Shown here piece after piece: positions 7,237 through 14,476 of a DNA stretch of 62,933 nt (the stretch's first letter is position 1; each line of letters opens with the position of its first letter). The translations under genes and the position numbers were made by a program. The notes beneath the pieces were generated by a model. The model searched no databases. It was given only the letters and a program-made list of their open reading frames with translations, and was not told where the DNA came from. Source of the stretch: Actinomyces culturomici (GTDB lineage Bacteria; Actinomycetota; Actinomycetes; Actinomycetales; Actinomycetaceae); assembly GCF_900499005.1 (NCBI RefSeq), contig NZ_LS991316.1:1221771-1284703 (forward strand), read 5' to 3'.

Positions 7237-8253
7237 TCAGCTCCCGGCGAGGTAGTCGTCGAGTTCGGCGAGAAGGGCCGCCTTCACGTCGTCGGGCGCC
7301 CAGCTCGCCTCGAGCGAGTTGCGGGCGAAGCGTCCGAGGTCGGACTCGTCGAGACCGGCGCGTTCGGCGAGCGCGAGGTAGTTGTCGGCGACGTAGCCCC
7401 CGAAGTAGGCGGGGTCGTCGGAGTTGATCGTCGCGCGGGCGCCCGCGCGCATGAGGGAGACGATCTCTTCCTCCTTCATCGACGGGCTGATGAGGAGGTT
7501 GGAGAGCGGGCAGCACGTGAGCCCGATGCCGCGCTCGACGACGAGGTCGACGAGGGCGGGGTCCTCGACGATGTTGACGGCGTGGTCGAGGCGGTCGGTG
7601 CCGAGCTCCGTGAGGCACGTGCGGATGTGATCGATCGAGTCGGGCTGATCGGGGTCGCAGTGCATGGTGAGGCGCAGGCCGTTTCGGCGCGCGAGCTCGA
7701 AGACGCGAGCGAACTTCTCGGGCGGGTTCCCCCGCTCGTCGGAGTCGAGTCCGACGCCGATGAACCGGTCGCGGAAGGCGAGCGCCTCCTCGAGGGTCGC
7801 GAGCCCCGACTCGAGCGGATGATCGCGCAGGATGCAGAGGATGAGGTCGACGGACATGCCGCGCGCGCGGAACTTCTCGACCGCGGCGGACAGTCCCTCG
7901 ATGACCTCGGCGAGCGGCACTCCCCTGCTCGTGTGGGCCTGCGGGTCGAAGAAGCACTCGGCGCGCCGCACGCCGTCGCGCTCTGCCCGCTCGAGGTAGG
8001 CGCTCGCGAGCGCCTCGAAGTCGGAGGCGTCGCGCAGCACCTCCATCGCCGGATAGTAGACCGCGAGGAACGACGTGAGGTCGTCGTATTCGTAGGCGGC
8101 CCGGACCTCCTCAATCGTCGTCTGCCCGATGTCGACGCCGTTCTTGCGGGCGAGCGCGAGCTTGAGCTCCGGTTCGAGCGTGCCCTCGAGGTGCACGTGG
8201 AGCTCGGCCTTCGGAAGTCCTTCGACGAACTGACGGGTGGGGTGCACGGTCAT
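7237..8253 (-). CDS. add: Adenosine deaminase family protein (amidohydrolase, COG1816)
   Basis: 338 residues with the zinc-binding layout of adenosine deaminases: HVHLEG (H19, H21), a His at 198, H224 in LDHAVN and D279 in NSDDP. Typical adenosine deaminases have HxGE at the third site, where the Glu is the proton shuttle; this protein reads MHCDPDQ instead. Such a sequence marks a divergent branch of the family, so the substrate may be another aminopurine or a different amine. The start ATG follows GAGGAG. The upstream gene is pepC in the same orientation but a strong hairpin separates them. Purine salvage is the most likely role. Confidence 0.82.
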   Translation of the reverse strand: MTVHPTRQFVEGLPKAELHVHLEGTLEPELKLALARKNGVDIGQTTIEEVRAAYEYDDLTSFLAVYYPAMEVLRDASDFEALASAYLERAERDGVRRAECFFDPQAHTSRGVPLAEVIEGLSAAVEKFRARGMSVDLILCILRDHPLESGLATLEEALAFRDRFIGVGLDSDERGNPPEKFARVFELARRNGLRLTMHCDPDQPDSIDHIRTCLTELGTDRLDHAVNIVEDPALVDLVVERGIGLTCCPLSNLLISPSMKEEEIVSLMRAGARATINSDDPAYFGGYVADNYLALAERAGLDESDLGRFARNSLEASWAPDDVKAALLAELDDYLAGS

Positions 8254-8262
8254 GAGTCCTCC

Positions 8263-8296
8263 TCGGGGAACGGCGCGCCGTTGCGCCGTTCCCCGA
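8263..8296 (-). terminator. Hairpin between pepC and the deaminase gene
   Basis: A perfect 14-bp inverted repeat (8263-8276 with 8283-8296, 6-nt loop) just after the stop codon of pepC on the minus strand. Confidence 0.7.
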
Positions 8297-8312
8297 TCCT
8301 CTCATGGACCGC

Positions 8313-9659
8313 TCAGGCGAGGGTGCCCATCGGATCCCAGGCCGGCAGGCGGATCGGATCCGCCGTGAGGGCGGGACGCAGCTCCTCGGGGAGGGCGTCG
8401 GCGCGGACGACGACTTCGAAGACGTACTCGTCGAACCACGCGTCGTCCATCGTGAAGAAGCCCTTGTCGCCGGGCTCCTCGCCCCAGGAGTTCTCGACGC
8501 GCCACCGGCGGGTCGATCCGTCCTCGGCGAGGTCGACGCCGGTGAAGAGCATCGCGTGGTTCATCGCGGACTCGCCGGTGCGCAGGCGCTGCTCCTTCGT
8601 CGTCGACAGGTCGACGCCGAAGAGTCCCGAGTAGTCGTGAAGCCCCTCGACGAGCAGGCCCGAGTCGCGATCGGACTGCTGGAGGACGTCGGCGCCGAAC
8701 CACACGGGCTCGCCGGCGGCGATCGAAGCGGACGCGAGCTTCTTGATCGTCTCCCTCTCGGCGTTGACGTAGCGGATCTCGCGGCCCCCGACGACGTTGC
8801 CGAGGTGCTCGACCGTGAGGGCCGCACCCTTGGGGTGCTCGGGGCGCGGATCGTCGACGAGGCACACGTAGTCGGCGAGGTCGACGCCGACGTAGCGGTC
8901 GTAGAACTCGCGGGGGGTGAGCGCGCCGCCGCGGTGGAAGCCGCCCTCGTCGTCGCGCCACTCCCAGTCGAAGGAGGCGGGCGGCTCGCCGAGGCTGATG
9001 ACGAGGATCCGGTGGACGGCGGCCACGACCTCGTCCTTCTTCGCGGCGATCTCCGCCGCCGACGCGCCCTTCTCGACGAGGTCGCGCAGCTCGAGGGCGG
9101 AGCGTCGCAGGAGGACCTGGAGGCGCGTGTTCATCCGGTGGGTGTTCGAGGAGGCCTCGGTCTCCGGCATCGCCTCCTTGGGGACGAGGCCGTGCTTGGC
9201 GTAGAGGGAGACCGCCATGTCCCACTGGCCGCCGTCGCCGAGGACGTCCGCGAGGAGGAACTGGACGAGGCGGCCGTCGAGGGGCTCGGAGGCGGTCGCG
9301 ACGACGTCGGTGAGGAACCAGTTCGCCCGCTCGAGCTTGTCGTAGAAGAGGACGAAGTTCTGGGAGAACTCGAAGTCCTTCACCCCGAGGACCTTGCGCG
9401 TCGTCGAGCGGAGGAGGTTGAGGGAGGAGAAGAGCCAGCAGCGGCCGGACTTCTTCTGAGCGGTCGCCTTCCAGTCGTCGAGGCGGTGGGAGACGACGAG
9501 CGGAGTGGCGACGACCTTCGCGCGGTCGAGTGCGGCGGCGTCGATGCCGGCGCTCGTCGCGGCGTTGCGGGCGACGCGCGCGGCCGCGTCGTCGGCGAGG
9601 CTCCGAAGCTCCGCGAGCCGCGCGGGATCGAGGACGGAATCCTTCGAGAAGTCGGTCAT
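8313..9659 (-). CDS. pepC: Aminopeptidase C / bleomycin hydrolase (C1B cysteine peptidase)
   Basis: 448 residues, the normal family length. The papain-type active site is visible: oxyanion Gln68 and nucleophile Cys74 (QKKSGRCWLF), His in AMNHAMLFTG and Asn in VENSWGE. The C-terminus (LPEELRPALTADPIRLPAWDPMGTLA) has the self-compartmentalising tail typical of the hexameric enzyme. It trims peptides in the cytoplasm, consistent with the OPT and Dpp peptide importers in this window. The ATG lies after AAAGGAAA with loose spacing. Its nearest downstream neighbour is the deaminase gene, behind a terminator-like hairpin. Confidence 0.95.
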   Translation of the reverse strand: MTDFSKDSVLDPARLAELRSLADDAAARVARNAATSAGIDAAALDRAKVVATPLVVSHRLDDWKATAQKKSGRCWLFSSLNLLRSTTRKVLGVKDFEFSQNFVLFYDKLERANWFLTDVVATASEPLDGRLVQFLLADVLGDGGQWDMAVSLYAKHGLVPKEAMPETEASSNTHRMNTRLQVLLRRSALELRDLVEKGASAAEIAAKKDEVVAAVHRILVISLGEPPASFDWEWRDDEGGFHRGGALTPREFYDRYVGVDLADYVCLVDDPRPEHPKGAALTVEHLGNVVGGREIRYVNAERETIKKLASASIAAGEPVWFGADVLQQSDRDSGLLVEGLHDYSGLFGVDLSTTKEQRLRTGESAMNHAMLFTGVDLAEDGSTRRWRVENSWGEEPGDKGFFTMDDAWFDEYVFEVVVRADALPEELRPALTADPIRLPAWDPMGTLA

Positions 9660-9799
9660 GGGCGATCATTTCCTTTCGTCTCGGGTCGCGCCCCGCGCCG
9701 GGGCGCCCGCTCCGATGGTACTCGCGGCCCCGATGGGGCCTCGACGTGGGCGTTCGGCCGTAGGATGAGGGGCGGATCATTCGTCGTCGAGGAGGCATC

Positions 9800-10699
9800 A
9801 TGGCCACGCGCAGCGCATCGGGAACCGAGATCGTCCTGAGGTCGGGCGACTACGAGGCGAGGATCGTCACCGTCGGCGCCGGGCTCGCCGGTCTCGCGTA
9901 CGCCGGTCGCGACATCGTCCTCCCCCACTCCGTCGACGAGCTCCCCGAGGGCTACCTTGGAAAGACCCTCATGCCCTGGCCGAACCGCATCGCCGACGGC
10001 GTCTACACCTGGGAGGGGACGACCTACGAGGTCCCCGTCAACGAGTCGTCGACGGGAGCGGCGCTCCACGGGCTCATGACCTGGGTCGATTGGGACGTCG
10101 TCCACGCCGATTCCGACTCCGCGACCCTCGGCGCCTTCATCGCCCCGCGGTACGGGTACCCGTGGGCGCTCGAGGCGTGGGTGACCTACGCGCTCGACCA
10201 GACCCGCGGCCTGTCGGTGACGCTCCACGCGAAGAACGTCGGCGCCGAGCCCGCCCCCTACGGCGTCTCCTCGCACCCCTACCTCACGATCGGTCGGGCG
10301 CGCAACGACGCCTACGAGCTCTCCGTCCCCGCGGCCTCGATCGTCGATGTGGACGAGAATCTCGCTCCGGTCGCCCTGCGTCCCGCCGCCGAGCTCGATC
10401 GCGACTACCGCGAGGCGCACGCTCTCGCCGGACAGCAGATCGACCACGCCTACACCGATCTTCCCGAGGGCGAGTGGACGGTATCGATCCGCGACCCCGA
10501 GTCGGGCCTGAGGGTCGGCATCGCCTCCGACGCCCGCTGGGTCCAGGTCTACACGGCCGATTCGCTCGACCGGATCGGCGTCGCCGTCGAGCCGATGACC
10601 TGCCCGCCGAACGCCTTCAACTCGGGCACGGACGTCGTCGTCCTCGCGCCCGGCGAGTCGCACACGCTCACCTTCACGATCGCCGCGTCGATCGACTGA
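9800..10699 (+). CDS. Aldose 1-epimerase family protein
   Basis: 299 residues. The galactose mutarotase-like fold is shown by PWPNRIADGVYTWEG (59-73), NESSTGAALHG with H90, SSHPY with H159 and the late EPMTCPPNAF with the catalytic-type Glu. It interconverts anomers of free sugars such as glucose, galactose or rhamnose. The start follows GAGGAGGC. It converges with the beta-glucosidase gene and is separated from it by a strong bidirectional terminator. Its closeness to glycosidase genes suggests it processes released monosaccharides, but this is inference. Confidence 0.9.
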   Translation: MATRSASGTEIVLRSGDYEARIVTVGAGLAGLAYAGRDIVLPHSVDELPEGYLGKTLMPWPNRIADGVYTWEGTTYEVPVNESSTGAALHGLMTWVDWDVVHADSDSATLGAFIAPRYGYPWALEAWVTYALDQTRGLSVTLHAKNVGAEPAPYGVSSHPYLTIGRARNDAYELSVPAASIVDVDENLAPVALRPAAELDRDYREAHALAGQQIDHAYTDLPEGEWTVSIRDPESGLRVGIASDARWVQVYTADSLDRIGVAVEPMTCPPNAFNSGTDVVVLAPGESHTLTFTIAASID

Positions 10700-10726
10700 T
10701 TCGAACGCGCGACTGATTCGAACGCG
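10693..10726. repeat. Tandem 17-bp duplication over the epimerase stop codon
   Basis: CGACTGATTCGAACGCG occurs twice head to tail (10693-10709 and 10710-10726). The first copy contains the TGA stop of the epimerase gene; the second copy would supply the same stop if the first were read through in a shifted register. Confidence 0.9.
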
Positions 10727-10760
10727 AGGGGCGGCCGGTTGTTACCGGCCGCCCCTCGCG
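10723..10760. terminator. Bidirectional terminator between convergent epimerase and beta-glucosidase genes
   Basis: A perfect 17-bp inverted repeat (10723-10739 with 10744-10760) with a TGTT loop. Confidence 0.8.
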
Positions 10761-10777
10761 CTGTCGAGTCCCGGGCG

Positions 10778-12040
10778 TCAGTCCCCCTCGACGCCGTTGC
10801 CGCGGGCGATGCGCCCGAGGACGCGGGCCGATTCCTTCGGCGCGCGCTCCTGGGTCTCGCGGTCGACGGCGATGATGCCGAACTTCGGGCCGTAGCCGAA
10901 GATCCACTCGAAGTTGTCGAAGGCGGACCAGCACATGTAGCCGAGGACGGGGATCCCGTCGGCGACGGCCCGCCCGACCTCGTCGACCGCGGTGCGGAGG
11001 AAGTCGACACGCTGCGCGTCGTCGTCGGTGGCGAGGCCGTTCTCCGTGACGATGATCGGGATCTTCAGGTGGTCCCACGCCTGGCGGACGACCGCTCCGA
11101 TCGCCCAGGGCCAGATCTCCTCGCCCATCGTGTTGAGGACGGCGTCCTCGGCGAGGGGAGCCGGGCCGTTCGCGTCGAGGAGGGTCCGGTTGTAGGTCTG
11201 GAGTCCGACGAAGTCGTCGCCCTCGCTGACGCGCAGGTAGCGGAGGTTGTTCTCCTCGATGAGGCGCGCGACGCGCTCCTCGCCGCCCGGCGCGGCCTGG
11301 AAGTCCGAGTTCGCGAGGGTCCAGCCGACCCTCATCGACGGCTTGACCTCCTTGATGGCGGCCGCGGCGGCCTTGTGCGCCCGGCTCTTCACCTCGAAGG
11401 AGCGTTCGGTCGCGGTGAGCTGGAATCCGGCGACCCGCTCGGCGGGGATGCCGAGGGCGCGACCGGCCCCGACCCAGGTCGGGTTCTTCACGCGGTCGGC
11501 GGGGTCGCGCTCGGCGAGGCCGAGCTCCCCGAGGAGGACCGCGAGGTTCGGCTCGTTCATCGTGCACGCGATGTCGAAGAGGTCGCCGAGCTCCTCGGTG
11601 ACGCGCCGCGCGAAGCGGGCGAAGAGCTCGATCGTCCCCTCGTCCTCCCAACCGCCGCAGGCGATGAGCCACTGGGGGGACGTGAAGTGGTGGTAGGTGA
11701 CGATCGGTTCGAGCCCGTGCTCGCGGCAGGCGAGGAGCATGTCGCGGTAGTGGGCGATCGCGACCGCGGAGAACTCGCCCTCGGCGGGCTCGATGCGGCT
11801 CCACTCGAGAGAGAAGCGGTACGCGTTGAATCCGAGTGAGGCGAGGAGCGCGATGTCCTCGCGGTAGCGGGTGTAGTGGTCGCAGGCGTCGCCGGAGGAC
11901 TCGGCGTACATCGTGTTCGGCACGTGCTCGTAGAGCCAGACGTCGTTGTTGACGTTCCCGCCCTCGACCTGGTGGGAGGCGGTGGCCGTTCCCCAGAGGA
12001 ATCCCTCGGGGAAGCGCGCGGCGGTCGCGGGTGCGGTCAT
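10778..12040 (-). CDS. Glycoside hydrolase family 1 beta-glucosidase
   Basis: 420 residues. The GH1 acid/base Glu163 lies in TMNEPN and the nucleophile Glu333 in VTENG; FLWGTATASHQVEG (14-27) is the typical N-terminal signature. It hydrolyses beta-glucosides and has no signal peptide, so it acts in the cytoplasm. The usual GH1 length is about 440-460, so this is a slightly short but complete enzyme. It is the second gene after an MFS transporter on the minus strand (107-nt gap containing a hairpin), which presumably imports its substrate. The divergent TetR gene upstream is the likely local regulator. Confidence 0.94.
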   Translation of the reverse strand: MTAPATAARFPEGFLWGTATASHQVEGGNVNNDVWLYEHVPNTMYAESSGDACDHYTRYREDIALLASLGFNAYRFSLEWSRIEPAEGEFSAVAIAHYRDMLLACREHGLEPIVTYHHFTSPQWLIACGGWEDEGTIELFARFARRVTEELGDLFDIACTMNEPNLAVLLGELGLAERDPADRVKNPTWVGAGRALGIPAERVAGFQLTATERSFEVKSRAHKAAAAAIKEVKPSMRVGWTLANSDFQAAPGGEERVARLIEENNLRYLRVSEGDDFVGLQTYNRTLLDANGPAPLAEDAVLNTMGEEIWPWAIGAVVRQAWDHLKIPIIVTENGLATDDDAQRVDFLRTAVDEVGRAVADGIPVLGYMCWSAFDNFEWIFGYGPKFGIIAVDRETQERAPKESARVLGRIARGNGVEGD

Positions 12041-12063
12041 GGGTGTTCTCCTTATATACGGGC

Positions 12064-12102
12064 GACGGTTCCGGCGGGGCGGTCGGCCTCGCCGGAACCG
12101 TC
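12064..12102 (-). terminator. Inverted repeat between the MFS transporter and beta-glucosidase genes
   Basis: A perfect 13-bp repeat (12064-12076 with 12090-12102, 13-nt loop). In an operon, this could reduce read-through to the glucosidase or stabilise the upstream message. Confidence 0.5.
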
Positions 12103-12147
12103 AGCGCGGCGGGCGCGCGCTCGAGGCGGCGGAAGTCGTCGCCGACG

Positions 12148-13470
12148 TCACTTGACGCCGCGGACGAGCGGCATGATGAGGGCGCCGATGACGCAGAGGG
12201 CGGCGGCGGTCCCCCAGAGGACCGGGTAGTTGTTCGAGGCGGGGCCGAGCAGCGTCGGCGCGAGCGCGGGAACGAGGACGTTGCCGAGGTTGAGGGCGAG
12301 GCCGAAGACGGCCATGTCCTTGCCGGCGTCCGCCTGCGAGGGGAGGACCTTCGCGCAGAGGGCGAGGTCGACCGTGAGGTACATCGGCTGGCCGATGGCG
12401 AACACCATCCACGCGACCGTGAAAGCGTCGATGCTCTTCGAGGTCGCGCCGAGGATCAGGCCTGCGGCCATGATGATCGCGGCGAGGGCGACGAGGGGCT
12501 TGAGCATGCCGAGCTTGTCGGAGATCCAGCCCGAACCCATGAAGACGATGATCGAGACCGGCGCGCTCATGAGCGAGAGACGTCCCGCCTGGGCGCCGGC
12601 GGCCGCGGGATCGAGGTGGAGGCCGACGATGAGGTAGAGGACGAAGAAGCCGAGGAACGCCGCCATGCCGGAGCCCGCGAGGAAGCGGGAGAGCCAGACC
12701 CATCCGAAGTTCGGGTGCTTGAGCGGGTTGACGAACATGTGGGTGAAGAGCTCCACGAGTCCGCCCTGGGGCACCTCCTCGCGCATGTGCTGCGGATCCT
12801 TGTAGAAGAGGAGGAGCGGGATCGCGCAGACGAGTGCGAGGAGAGCGGGCACGGTCATCAGGAGGATGGTGGAGACCTGGACGAGCGCGCCGGCCAGGTA
12901 GGCGCCGACGCTCATCGCGAGCGCGCCGCACAGGCCCATGAGGCCCATGATCCGACCGCGCATGTTCCCGGGAACGCCCTCGACGGGAATGGTGCCGTAG
13001 GCGTTGAAGCCGGCCTGGGCGGCGGCGATGCCGACGACGTAGGCGGCGATGATCGCGATGGAGTTGGTCTGGGCGCCGATGATGAGGAAGCACGCGAGGG
13101 CGACGAGGTAACCGCCGAGCATCCACGGGCGGCGGCGGCCGAAGCGGGAGAGGGTGCGGTCGGAGAGGGCGCCGACGAGCGGGACCACGATCAGCATGAG
13201 GAGGGCGGAGAGGGAGGTCGCGCGCGAGTAGACGAGCGTCGCGAGGTCCTGGTCGATGGCGGACAGGCGCAGCTGGAGCGCCGTGCTCATGCCCATCATC
13301 ATGATGTAGCCGCCGATAGCGGCGATGAGGACGAGCCAGACCGTCTTCTTCGGGTTTCCGAAGCGGGCGGCGATCGCCTCGTACTCGGCGGCGTCGCGGG
13401 CCGCCTGGTCGTCGGCGCCGAGGGGCGCGTCGGTCGGGGACTCGACCGGGGTGTCAGTGGGATTGCTCAT
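12148..13470 (-). CDS. MFS transporter, glycoside/sugar type
   Basis: 440 residues from the ATG at 13470, preceded by AAGGACG; longer in-frame starts upstream have no such signal. About twelve hydrophobic segments follow a hydrophilic 50-residue N-terminus. The loop LSRFGRRRPWMLGG (about 110-125) is the conserved MFS/GPH loop 2-3 motif and resembles SLC45/sucrose and GPH-type sugar transporters. It probably imports a beta-glucoside for the GH1 enzyme encoded downstream. The divergent TetR gene begins 178 nt away; the space between contains a candidate operator. Confidence 0.88.
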   Translation of the reverse strand: MSNPTDTPVESPTDAPLGADDQAARDAAEYEAIAARFGNPKKTVWLVLIAAIGGYIMMMGMSTALQLRLSAIDQDLATLVYSRATSLSALLMLIVVPLVGALSDRTLSRFGRRRPWMLGGYLVALACFLIIGAQTNSIAIIAAYVVGIAAAQAGFNAYGTIPVEGVPGNMRGRIMGLMGLCGALAMSVGAYLAGALVQVSTILLMTVPALLALVCAIPLLLFYKDPQHMREEVPQGGLVELFTHMFVNPLKHPNFGWVWLSRFLAGSGMAAFLGFFVLYLIVGLHLDPAAAGAQAGRLSLMSAPVSIIVFMGSGWISDKLGMLKPLVALAAIIMAAGLILGATSKSIDAFTVAWMVFAIGQPMYLTVDLALCAKVLPSQADAGKDMAVFGLALNLGNVLVPALAPTLLGPASNNYPVLWGTAAALCVIGALIMPLVRGVK

Positions 13471-13557
13471 CGATCGTCCTTGATGTGAGGGTCGGCATCG
13501 GTGCCGGCGTCCATGCGGCTGTCGCCGTGTCGAACGGCAGTAGCGTATCTCAACTTT

Positions 13558-13570
13558 ATCCACTTTGGAT
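13558..13570. promoter_or_regulatory. Candidate operator between MFS and tetR genes
   Basis: The dyad ATCCA-CTT-TGGAT sits in the AT-richer part of the divergent intergenic space, with ATCTCA (13547-13552) and TGAGAT (13570-13575) on either side. It is the best candidate site for the TetR protein encoded next door. Confidence 0.4.
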
Positions 13571-13593
13571 GAGATCTAGCGCACACTCTCGCA

Positions 13594-13622
13594 TTCGCGA
13601 CCGTCCCCCGAACGACTAGAAT
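13594..13622 (+). promoter_or_regulatory. Possible promoter of the tetR gene
   Basis: A TAGAAT -10 box (13617-13622) with a weak TTCGCG at the -35 position, 17 nt apart, 25 nt before the tetR start. Confidence 0.4.
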
Positions 13623-13647
13623 CGCCTGAGCAGGCGAAAGGCGGGCG

Positions 13648-14310
13648 ATGAACGCAGCGAACACGGAGGACTCCCTCCCGCGCGTCGGAGACGCCCCGCG
13701 CCCCGAGCCGGGTGCGCCGGGGAGCGCGGCGCCCGACGGGCGGACGCGCTACGCGAACGGCGAGCGCCGACGCGCCGAGATCGTCGAACGGGCCTCGCGG
13801 ATCTTCGCGGAGCAGGGCTACCAGCACCTGTCCCTGCGCCAGCTCGCCGATGCGATCGGCGTGAGCCACGCGCTCCTGCGCCACCACTTCGGCACGAAGG
13901 ACGCGATCCTCCAGGCGGTCCTCACCCGCCGCGAGGACGCCGAGCGCGATTGGCGCGCCGACCTCTTCGCGCGCTTCGGCCTCCTCGACGCCCTCCCGAG
14001 GGTCATGGCGCACAACGCGACGATCCGCGGACTCATCCACCTCGATGCGGTCCTGCGGGCCGAGGCCATCAATCCCGATCACCCCGCCCACGACTACGTC
14101 GTCGCACTGGGCCGGCGCTTCCGCCGCCAGCTCCTCGCCGACCTCGAGGCGGAGCGGGCCGCGGGGCGCCTGCGCGACGATCTCGACCTCGAGATCACCG
14201 CGATCCGCATCATGTCGCTCATCGAGGGGGTCCAGATGGAATGGCTCCTCGACCCGAGCGTCGACATGGCGGCGGTCGTCTCCGCCTTCGCGGACCAGCT
14301 CCGCGCCTGA
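13648..14310 (+). CDS. TetR/AcrR-family transcriptional regulator
   Basis: 220 residues. After a disordered, proline- and glycine-rich N-terminus (1-40), a TetR helix-turn-helix domain (about 42-92) ends in the recognition segment LADAIGVSHALLRHHFGTK. The rest is an all-helical ligand domain without a family signature I recognise. It is divergent from the MFS-beta-glucosidase unit, the usual layout for a local repressor that responds to the transported compound or a breakdown product. The GH78 gene follows downstream on the same strand but has its own promoter and a LacI-type operator. Confidence 0.9.
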   Translation: MNAANTEDSLPRVGDAPRPEPGAPGSAAPDGRTRYANGERRRAEIVERASRIFAEQGYQHLSLRQLADAIGVSHALLRHHFGTKDAILQAVLTRREDAERDWRADLFARFGLLDALPRVMAHNATIRGLIHLDAVLRAEAINPDHPAHDYVVALGRRFRRQLLADLEAERAAGRLRDDLDLEITAIRIMSLIEGVQMEWLLDPSVDMAAVVSAFADQLRA

Positions 14311-14395
14311 TCACCACTGATTTCAACGCCCGAAGAGCACCCTTCCCCCTCCACCGGGCGACGCTTCCGCCGGACGGGGATTTCGCGCGGAGCCA

Positions 14396-14425
14396 TTGAC
14401 AGCACCGCGCAGGAGCGCCTACGGT
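14396..14425 (+). promoter_or_regulatory. Promoter of the alpha-L-rhamnosidase gene
   Basis: A consensus -35 TTGACA (14396-14401) and TACGGT (14420-14425) 18 nt apart. Confidence 0.65.
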
Positions 14426-14442
14426 CTCGCTCGACCCCCTCA

Positions 14443-14458
14443 AATGAAACGGTTCATT
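14443..14458. promoter_or_regulatory. LacI-family-type operator upstream of the rhamnosidase gene
   Basis: AATGAAACGGTTCATT is a near-perfect palindrome with the central CG typical of LacI/GalR-family operators. It lies just after the promoter, about 20 nt before the start codon, where a bound repressor would block transcription. No LacI-family gene is present in this window. Confidence 0.65.
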
Positions 14459-14476
14459 AGAGATCCGGAGGACACG

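Noticed and set aside
12031-13488. Long acidic/histidine-rich reading frame opposite the MFS transporter gene
   Set aside because: It is the antisense shadow of a clear twelve-helix transporter; in very GC-rich DNA such frames stay open by chance, and it has no ribosome-binding site or motif.
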